Below, in pieces: positions 35,036 to 41,542 of a DNA stretch of 41,542 nt. A model generated the notes under the pieces. That model worked only from the letters and a program-made list of their open reading frames with translations. It made no database searches and was not told the origin of the DNA. Each line of letters starts with the position of its first letter. Position 1 is the first letter of the stretch. This DNA is from Ensifer sp. IC3342. Lineage in GTDB: Bacteria > Pseudomonadota > Alphaproteobacteria > Rhizobiales > Rhizobiaceae. Location: the NCBI RefSeq assembly GCF_020193655.1, contig NZ_JADYVE010000027.1, positions 1 through 41,542 of the forward strand, read 5' to 3'. The position numbers and the translations under genes were made by a program.

Positions 35036-36076
35036 ATGAACATCAAAAGCCTTCTTCTCGGCTCCGCCGCTGCCCTCGTCGCCGTCTCCGGCGCACAGGC
35101 AGCTGACGCTATCGTCGCTGCGGAACCGGAGCCCATGGAATACGTCCGCGTTTGCGACGCCTTCGGCACCGGTTACTTCTACATCCCGGGGACCGAAACC
35201 TGCCTTAAGATCGGCGGCTACCTTCGCTTCCAGGTCTCGTTTGGACCCGATGAAGTTAATAGGCGCCAAGGCTGGGGGATCCAAGGTACCTCTGATTGGG
35301 ACGCCTTCTCGCGCGCCTATATCGGTTTCAGTTCAAAGAGCGATACAGAGCTTGGCACGCTCACTGGGTATTTCGCCGGCGAGTTCAACGCTGACAACGA
35401 TAGCGACATCGGTGATAGTCTGATCAACGTCGATGAGGCCTACATCCAACTCGGTGGCCTGAAGGCTGGTTTCTTCTACAGCTGGTGGGATAAGGGCCTG
35501 AACGGCGAAACCGACTCACTCGGCAACTTCACGGAATTTAACTCGATCGCCTATCTCTACGATGGCGGCTCGTTCCAGGCAGGTGTAGCCGTCGATGAGC
35601 TCGAAGGCGCGACAACGAAGGCAAATGGCATCGGTGTTGAGGGTATCATTTCGGCGACCGTCGGCGGCGTCTCCTTCGACCTGCTCGGCGGTTACGATAC
35701 CGAAGTCGAAGAAGGCGCGATCCGCGCTCTGGTGTCGGCAGAGCTCGGACCGGGTACCCTCCAGGCCGCCGGCATCTGGGCTTCCGACCCAAACACCTAT
35801 TGGAGTGCCTCGGAGTGGACCGTTGCAGCTTCGTATGCCTTCACGGCAATCGAGAAGCTGAAGATCACCCCCGGTGTTCAGTATTGGGATAGCCTCCGCA
35901 ATGGCACTGAGTTCGACAACGACCTCGACAAGTGGCGCGCTGGTGTAGCGCTCGATTATGCAATCACCGACGGCCTCGCTTCGCGCATCTCGGTACAGTA
36001 CAATCAAGAAGACCTGACCACCACGACGGACCGTGACTACGTTTCGGGCTTCGTCCGTCTGCAGCGCAACTTCTGA
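35036..36076 (+). CDS. ropA: porin, RopA/Omp2b type
   Basis: The 346-residue outer-membrane porin has a 22-residue signal peptide (MNIKSLLLGSAAALVAVSGA then QA, cleaved before ADAIV). It has the alphaproteobacterial Porin_2 start YVRVCDAFGTGYFYIPGTET with CLKIGGYLRF, alternating strands through the body, and the terminal aromatic FVRLQRNF typical of beta-barrels inserted by BAM. It forms a general diffusion pore, and rhizobia use RopA as a major porin. GGAGAG lies nine bases before the start, and a longer frame from 34979 is not needed. Two terminators follow. The gene is complete and codon use looks regular, so it is probably active. Confidence 0.93.
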   Translation: MNIKSLLLGSAAALVAVSGAQAADAIVAAEPEPMEYVRVCDAFGTGYFYIPGTETCLKIGGYLRFQVSFGPDEVNRRQGWGIQGTSDWDAFSRAYIGFSSKSDTELGTLTGYFAGEFNADNDSDIGDSLINVDEAYIQLGGLKAGFFYSWWDKGLNGETDSLGNFTEFNSIAYLYDGGSFQAGVAVDELEGATTKANGIGVEGIISATVGGVSFDLLGGYDTEVEEGAIRALVSAELGPGTLQAAGIWASDPNTYWSASEWTVAASYAFTAIEKLKITPGVQYWDSLRNGTEFDNDLDKWRAGVALDYAITDGLASRISVQYNQEDLTTTTDRDYVSGFVRLQRNF

Positions 36077-36094
36077 TTCAGTTCTGTTCTTCGG

Positions 36095-36123
36095 AACTCC
36101 GCAATCGAGGTTTGCGGAGTTTT
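36095..36123 (+). terminator. intrinsic terminator of the porin gene
   Basis: AACTCCGCAA (36095-36104) pairs perfectly with TTGCGGAGTT (36112-36121) around a seven-base loop and is followed by TT then C. It lies 19 bases after the porin stop. Confidence 0.8.
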
Positions 36124-36198
36124 CAAGGGAGCGTCATGCCAACGTTTAGCTTGGATGACTAATCTTCCCGCGGGAGCGAGCCATCTTCCCGCTAACTA

Positions 36199-36230
36199 GC
36201 CCGGTACCACAGGTACCGGGCGTTTTTCTT
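36199..36230 (+). terminator. strong intrinsic terminator
   Basis: GCCCGGTACC (36199-36208) pairs perfectly with GGTACCGGGC (36212-36221) with a three-base loop, followed by GTTTTTCTT. It is the second terminator after the porin gene, about 120 bases past the stop, and lies tail-to-tail with the EAL-domain relic on the other strand. Confidence 0.85.
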
Positions 36231-36349
36231 TACGCAACTGTCCCGATGTATGCTGCATTTCTCATTCCATATATGCCTAGTGGGATGAGATCCGGCTGAG
36301 GCTGAGCGGATCTCGAGACGAGTGCTCGACCTGAACAGCGTTCCTTGCG

Positions 36350-37950
36350 TCATGTTTGCTCGGCCGTAGAACTCTCACCGGGAGCGGATTGAAGGAGCTC
36401 CGTTGCCTGCTGAGCGGCCTGGGGGCGTGCGATCAAGTAGCCCTGTGCCTCATCGAAGCCTTCGGCCTTTATCACATCGAGTTGGTCCTGGCGCTCCACA
36501 CGTTCTACCGTGATGATGATGCCGAGTGAGCGGCCGATGGTGCCAACCGCTCTAACGATTGCCAGTGACTCTTTGCTCCTCGGTAGTGATGAAGCTGCGG
36601 TCGACCTTGATTTTGTCGAAGGGAAAGGTTCTCAGGTAGCTAAGGGAGGAGAAGCCTGCTCCGAAATCGTCGATCGCAATTTTCACGCCGAGTTGTCGGA
36701 TCTCGTTTAGGATCTGAAGATTACCATCGGATTCCTCGAGCAACACAGATTCGGTGATCTCGAGCTGTATACGCGAGGCATGCAGTGCCGTGCCTTCCAA
36801 AATGTCGTTCACAGTCGCGGCGAGCCGTCGGTTCTTGAATTGCAAGGGCGAAAGATTGACCGCCACACTTACGTGGGCTGGCCACTTGACCGCCTCGGTG
36901 CAAGCCTGACGAAGGATCCACTCGCCACGCGGAACGATCAGGCCAGTTTCCTCGGCAGCGGGGATGAACTCGGCACGAGACACTTGGCCTTTCTCCGGAT
37001 GTGGCCACCGGGCCAGCGCCTCATATGTCGTGATCCGGCCCCTATGAAGGTTGACCAGCGGCTGGTACTGAACTTGCAACTCGCCCTTTGCGAGCGCGTG
37101 CCGCAGTGGAATCCGCATCTGCTGTGTCGCCTGCAGATGAGCATCCATTCCAGGCTCATACTGGACGCATGTGCCGCGGCCGCCGGTTTTGGCCTGATCA
37201 AGCGCTATGTCGGGACCTTTGATAAGTTCGTCTACCGGCTCGTCACCCATCAGAGCAACCGCAAGCCCGACAATCACCCCCCACATCGACATGCGTTCCT
37301 GCGAGCTCATATGGTACTTCCACGGGATCTATAAGCTGCTGGGCCAGCGCGAGGGCTTCATCATTGCTTTTAATGCCAATGCGCAAAACGGCAAAGTCGT
37401 CGCCACCCAGGCGACAGAGGATGTCGGACTGATTGATACAGTTTCGCAGCCGCTCAGCCACATGGCGCAGTAGCATGTCGCCGGTGGCGCGACCATAAGC
37501 GTCATTGACCGCCTTAAAGCCCATCGAGATCAAGGCAAAGAATTGCGATTCTCGTAACCGGCGCACTTTTGTCGATTAGGCGTTCGAACTCCTCGCGGAG
37601 GAACTGACGATTCCGTCCGGGTCATCGGGGTATATTGCTTTCGCACATCGCTCCCCGAGAGCTTCCTTTGGGGCAAAGCCGGTACTTTCCCAGCGCGGAC
37701 CTATCTCCAGAACCTGTTTTGATGGATCCGCCGTCCAAAGCACTTGCGGATGCAGTTCCACGAGCGATCGATAATGTTCTTCACTAGTCTGAAGCTCTGC
37801 CTCCGCCCTTCGCCGGTCGGTCACATCCAGCATCGTCGCCACGATAATCTTAGCGCTCGCGCTCCCTCTCGTCAGCCCGGCACGACACTTCCCTGTCACG
37901 AGAGACCTCAGCTCTCCTCAACGCGCGCCTTGGCGGCCGCTGCGCGGCTT
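36350..37950 (-). pseudogene. PAS-GGDEF-EAL cyclic-di-GMP protein, frameshifted
   Basis: From 5' to 3' on the minus strand: a PAS region (SEEHYRSLVELHPQVLWTAD, at about 37780), then in another frame a GGDEF domain (FKAVNDAYGRATGDMLLRHV, with the active site written GGDDF at about 37395), then in another frame an EAL domain (LQVQYQPLVNLHRGRITTYE then ALARW, VNLSPLQFKNRRLAATVNDI and IAIDDFGAGFSSLSYLRTFP). After VDRSFITTEEQRV the frame shifts near 36555 and ends LDVIKAEGFDEAQGYLIARP to a stop at 36350. Breaks near 37580, 37245 and 36555 disable it as one polypeptide. Intact homologues make or degrade cyclic di-GMP in response to PAS signals. The EAL part alone retains its key motifs over about 250 residues and could still be translated. 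Confidence 0.82.
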
Positions 37951-38684
37951 TGACGGCGGTTCGAAGGTCTATCGAGCTCCCCTCAGGATCACCCCGGGCG
38001 GAATACTGACGCTCTTCCTGATCGGCGCCTCCGGCAATTCCGAGCTCGTGAACTCCCGTGCCCGGCAGAACTCCTGTGTCCTGGATCGCTCGTGTCGTGA
38101 AACTTCCCACCACCCTTGAACTGTTCGACATGTGACATAGCGGCTTAGAGGCATCGTATTGTTTTAGATGTTTTTCTCATTTGGCACGATGGATGCGTGG
38201 TTATCCGCAACCGCGTCACAAACTTTGGGAAAGGCTTCGCCGCAAACTGATTGGCAACGATTATCCGGCACGAGCGCTCCTCCATTTTACACGCGAGCGC
38301 GCATGAATGAGTCCCTTGATCGACATGGCGGAATTGGTCCGAGGGAGGAATGTGGGCGCCTGTCACCCGCACTCGAGCAATCGGTTCGTAATGTCCAGAG
38401 CGGGTTGCAGCGAAATCCGCAGTATGGGGCGTAGCGAGAGGAAACAGGGAGAAATGAAAGATGGTTCTGGCAGGATCTGAATTCCATCCACCAGCAAAAA
38501 GGCGCTTGCGTCTAGGCATCGTCAACCGCGGCAAGGGGGCGCTGCCCGGACGGTGGCACGCGACAGGGAACGATCTTAAGCGGTGGCGACGTGTCCCACT
38601 AAGATCGCCCGGACGTCGGCGACGGGTGACATAGGCACCTGTGCATTCCACAAGCGCTGAGAATGCGAGTGGACCTCTCACCGA
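37951..38684. other. no gene recognised
   Basis: The stretch before the DHA2 exporter contains unrecognised frames on the minus strand (to about 38681) with no family features. Part of it may be the worn 5' end of the PAS-GGDEF-EAL gene. Confidence 0.35.
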
Positions 38685-40181
38685 ATGGCTTCGTCCTTAA
38701 TCGTCCCTGATAATGAAAGCATAAAGGCTCCCCCGATGAACCGCATCCTTCCGATGATCCTTTCTGTCGCTCTCTTCATGGAGCAGATGGATTCCACGGT
38801 TATTTCGACTTCACTGCCGGCGATCGCCCACGACATAGGTGTCGGCCCAATCACCCTGAAACTGGCACTGACGTCGTACATGGTAGCGCTCGCGATCTTC
38901 ATACCGTTGAGCGGCTGGATGGCGGACCGCTTCGGCGCCAAGCGCATTTTTCGTGCAGCGATTCTCGTCTTCATCGTCGGCTCGGTGCTCTGCGCCATCT
39001 CGAACAGCCTCATCGCCTTCGTCCTTTCACGCTTCCTGCAGGGCATGGGCGGCGCGATGATGACGCCGGTCGCTCGCCTCGTTCTCATCCGAGGCGCGCC
39101 GCGCAGCGAGCTCGTCTCGGCCATGGCATTGCTGACTATCCCGGCACTCGTCGGACCGCTCGCCGGCCCACCGCTCGGCGGCTTCATCACTACCTATTTT
39201 TCCTGGCACTGGATCTTCTTGATCAACGTCCCGGTCGGCATTGTCGGCTATGTTCTCTCCGGCATTTACCTTGCCGAGATCGGGCGACGAAACTCGCCAC
39301 CGGTCGATTTCCTCGGATTCGTACTCAGCGGCATTGCCGCGTCAGGCATTGTGTTCGGTATCTCTGTCACTAACATGGCGGCTTTGCCGCTGGCCGTGGG
39401 TATCGCTTCCGTATCGGTCGGCGTCGCCGCTTCGCTTCTCTACATCTTCCATGCGCGCCGTCACCCGGCGCCGGTGCTCGAGCTTCGTCTGTTTCGTGAC
39501 GGTGCTTTCCGCGCGGCCTCGATCGGCAGCACGATCTTCTGCGTTTCCGTTGGCGCTATATCTTTCCTGCTGCTGCTGCTGCTGCAGGTCGGCTTCGGTC
39601 TCAACCCTTTCCAATCGGGCCTTATCACCTTCATCGGCGCGGTCGGCGCCATGACCACCAAGTTCCTCGCGCGGCGCGTGCTCGCGCTTGCCGGGTTCCG
39701 CAAGACGCTGATCGTCGCTGCCGGGCTCGCTGCCATCACGACTTTTGCCAACGGCTTCTTCACGCCGGCGGTCCCTTATCTCCTAATGATCTCCATCCTA
39801 CTAATCGCCGGCTTCGCTCGGTCTTTCTTCTTCACGAGCATCAACGTCCTCGCCTTCGCCGATTTCGACGATGCCGATGTCTCGAAGGCGGTGTCTATGA
39901 GCGCCGTCCTGCAGCAGATCGGCCTTGCTCTCGGCATCGCCCTCGCTGCCGGCATCCTCGAAATCGAGACCTCGATCAGCGGCGCTCCGCTCAGCCTCGA
40001 CGATTTCCACATCGCCTTCATGCTTATCGCCGTCGCCAATCTGTTGGCGGCGATCCCCTTTTTGACCATGGCGGAGAATGCCGGCGCCTCGGTGTTCGGT
40101 CGAAGGCTGCAAGTTTGCGAAGCGGAAGCAACGGCTGGGAAATCGGACCCCCAATCCTGTGCTCCGGCGCGCAATTTTTGA
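38685..40181 (+). CDS. MFS exporter, DHA2 (EmrB/QacA-like) family
   Basis: The 498-residue integral membrane protein is a drug:proton antiporter of the 14-helix DHA2 group. It opens LPMILSVALFMEQMDSTVIS and TSLPAIAHDI, the motif (D1) diagnostic of the group. Motif A is GWMADRFGAKRIFRAAILVF. Motif C-like sequence lies in LVGPLAGPPLGGFITTYFSW with HWIFLINVPVGI. The frame is complete, though the last 25 residues (from about FGRRLQVCEA) are polar and may be a tail altered by the adjacent IS630 relic. A start at 38736 (MNRILPMIL) is an alternative. No partner membrane-fusion gene is nearby. The substrate is unknown. Confidence 0.88.
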   Translation: MASSLIVPDNESIKAPPMNRILPMILSVALFMEQMDSTVISTSLPAIAHDIGVGPITLKLALTSYMVALAIFIPLSGWMADRFGAKRIFRAAILVFIVGSVLCAISNSLIAFVLSRFLQGMGGAMMTPVARLVLIRGAPRSELVSAMALLTIPALVGPLAGPPLGGFITTYFSWHWIFLINVPVGIVGYVLSGIYLAEIGRRNSPPVDFLGFVLSGIAASGIVFGISVTNMAALPLAVGIASVSVGVAASLLYIFHARRHPAPVLELRLFRDGAFRAASIGSTIFCVSVGAISFLLLLLLQVGFGLNPFQSGLITFIGAVGAMTTKFLARRVLALAGFRKTLIVAAGLAAITTFANGFFTPAVPYLLMISILLIAGFARSFFFTSINVLAFADFDDADVSKAVSMSAVLQQIGLALGIALAAGILEIETSISGAPLSLDDFHIAFMLIAVANLLAAIPFLTMAENAGASVFGRRLQVCEAEATAGKSDPQSCAPARNF

Positions 40182-40229
40182 CCTTGTTTGGGGTGCGCCC
40201 TCGGGGCTGCTGTTTTGCCAGTTTGCCGG

Positions 40230-40500
40230 ATGTGTTAATCCTCGAACATGGGTGACCTGCCAGACGTTCTCCACGCGGTTCAGGTTCGGCGAGGCGGTGG
40301 CAGGAATCTCGGGGCGATGTTGTCCGCACTCTAAGCACTGACGTGCCATCCAGCCCTCCAGCATAAGGCCCGCATTGTTCGTTGATCCGCAGGTGCGGAT
40401 GGTCTTATTCCGTAGCGCCCACCGCCGCGTGATTATGTTCCTCTGACCTATGCGCGCTTCATCGGCCCACCAGAGTTCTACGTGCCTTGCGGGAGCTTGG
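40230..40500 (-). pseudogene. IS630-family transposase relic
   Basis: The minus strand gives VELWWADEARIGQRNIITRR near 40490, which contains the second catalytic aspartate region of IS630 enzymes. After a deletion it gives IPATASPNLNRVENVWQV near 40290, the end block with the final acid. The intervening core of about 45 codons and the N-terminus are missing. It differs from the relic at 255-527, and it directly follows the DHA2 exporter. Confidence 0.72.
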
Positions 40501-40695
40501 CTCTGATTTCTGACAGCGGGGGTGCCTAGTGGCGCGGATGGGCCGGCGGCTAGACCAAGCTGAACGCCTTCACCTCACGCCCAAACCCGTCGTCTCATTG
40601 ATCGACAAGGCGTAATTCCTAGGGCGTAAACTCATAAAATCGCTTGGTGTTTTATCGCCTGCCGTGATTCAAGGCTTCCGGATGAGGGAGCCTTT

Positions 40696-41440
40696 ATGAC
40701 GCGTCGCCGCCACGAACTCACCGATCACGAATGGTCAATCCTGTCGCCGCTGTTGCCCAACAAGCCTCGCGGCGTTCCCCGGGTCGATGATCGGCGGGTG
40801 CTGAATGGTCTCCTCTGGCGGTTCCGGACGGGCTCGCCCTGAGCGGAGATCCCCGACGCTACGGTCCGTCGACCACCTGCTACAACCGCTTCGTCCGCTG
40901 GCGGAAAGCTGGGGTCTGGGATCGGCTTCTTGAAGCGGTTTCGGAGGCTTACGATGGCGACATCGTCATGATCGACTCGACCTGTGTCTGCGTTCACCAG
41001 CACGCGGCCGAAGGAAAAAGGGGGATGGAGATGATGGTGGCATGCTACGTTCCCGCGGCGGGCTTACGAGCATGCCGAAGGTCGCCCCATCACTCTCCGT
41101 CTGACCAGCGGACAGATCGCCGATGCACCGAGGCCGTCGCGCTGAGGGACGAGCTCGGCGACGGAGGCATACTTTTGGCCGACAAGAGTTATGACAGCAA
41201 TGCCATTCGGGGCAAGGCCGCCGAGCGAAAGGCCTGGGCCAACATCCCGCCATAGACAAACCGCAAGCGCTGGGTTTATCGACAGCGTAAGTTCGTTGAA
41301 CGATTGTTCGATAGAATCAAGCAGTTCCGAGGCATCGCAACCGATACGACAAGCGGCCCGAAGAACACCTTCGCCGCCGTAAGCTCTCGTCGCCACGAGA
41401 ATCTCGTGGCAAAGTTTATGAGTCGACGGCCTAGCACTAC
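40696..41440 (+). pseudogene. IS5-family transposase, frameshifted
   Basis: The start MTRRRHELTDHEWSILSPLL at 40696 and RVLNGLLWRFRTGSP are the N-terminus of IS5-type transposases, ending at TGA near 40841. Other frames supply CYNRFVRWRKAGVWDRLLEA, IVMIDSTCVCVHQHAAEGK (first aspartate), ITLRLTSGQIADAP and ILLADKSYDSNAIRGKAAER (second aspartate), and after TAG near 41253 WVYRQRKFVERLFDRIKQFR (glutamate). It is broken by at least one frameshift and two stops. It belongs to a different subgroup from the element at 16155. Confidence 0.8.
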
Positions 41441-41542
41441 TTTGGCAGATTCGATTTCCGGGACGACCGGAACCTAATTCGGCAATGGGGACATCGTAGA
41501 GGTGGTTGGTGCTGCGACAGGGCGGCGATGACGATGCGTCGA

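Overview
The window looks like accessory DNA, probably plasmid or genomic-island DNA, of an alphaproteobacterium of the Rhizobiales, most likely Rhizobiaceae. The evidence is a RopA/Omp2b-type porin, UPF0262 proteins, a panB remnant, a dipeptide-type ABC transporter of rhizobial style, and many IS630, IS110, IS5, IS91, IS3 and IS481 elements or relics plus two group II introns. No rRNA, tRNA, CRISPR array or replication origin was seen.

Layout: 1-1130 holds IS630 and IS110 relics. 1484-2640 holds decayed dsbA-like and ccdA genes. 3059-11807 is an intact block: an RpiR-type regulator (minus strand), a divergent class III aminotransferase, a carboxymuconolactone-decarboxylase-like protein, and a five-gene peptide-type ABC transporter (binding protein, two permeases, two ATPases). 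11808-14230 carries a decayed, internally inverted second binding-protein start and an intact CapA-like gene. 14537-24800 is mostly mobile or decayed: a broken MFS_3 exporter, an IS5 element, an intact IS110 transposase gene, and an IS91-family element that is interrupted by one group II intron and abutted by another. 25211-27955 carries an intact C45 acyltransferase/hydrolase and an intact gamma-glutamyltransferase homologue. 28079-33186 holds a panB fragment, two UPF0262 genes around a broken MFS_3 gene, an unusual AraC-type regulator and a LuxR fragment. An IS481 element follows, then a RopA-like porin with two terminators, a broken PAS-GGDEF-EAL gene, a DHA2 exporter, and IS630 and IS5 relics at the right end.

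The most interesting reading is that the intact metabolic genes form one regulon split by mobile DNA. A palindrome of the type TTGCAACANNTGTTGCAA (best matches at 4092, 6174, 12193 and 12767, with half sites at 4062 and 24946) lies before the aminotransferase, the binding protein, the decayed second binding protein and the capA-like gene, and a half site lies before the C45/GGT pair. The RpiR protein is the natural candidate regulator. Together the genes suggest import of a peptide-like or gamma-glutamyl/N-acyl compound, its cytoplasmic cleavage by two N-terminal-nucleophile hydrolases (neither has an export signal), and transamination of the released amine. The substrate is not visible from sequence. 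The genes of this set are intact, while most of the genes around them carry frameshifts.
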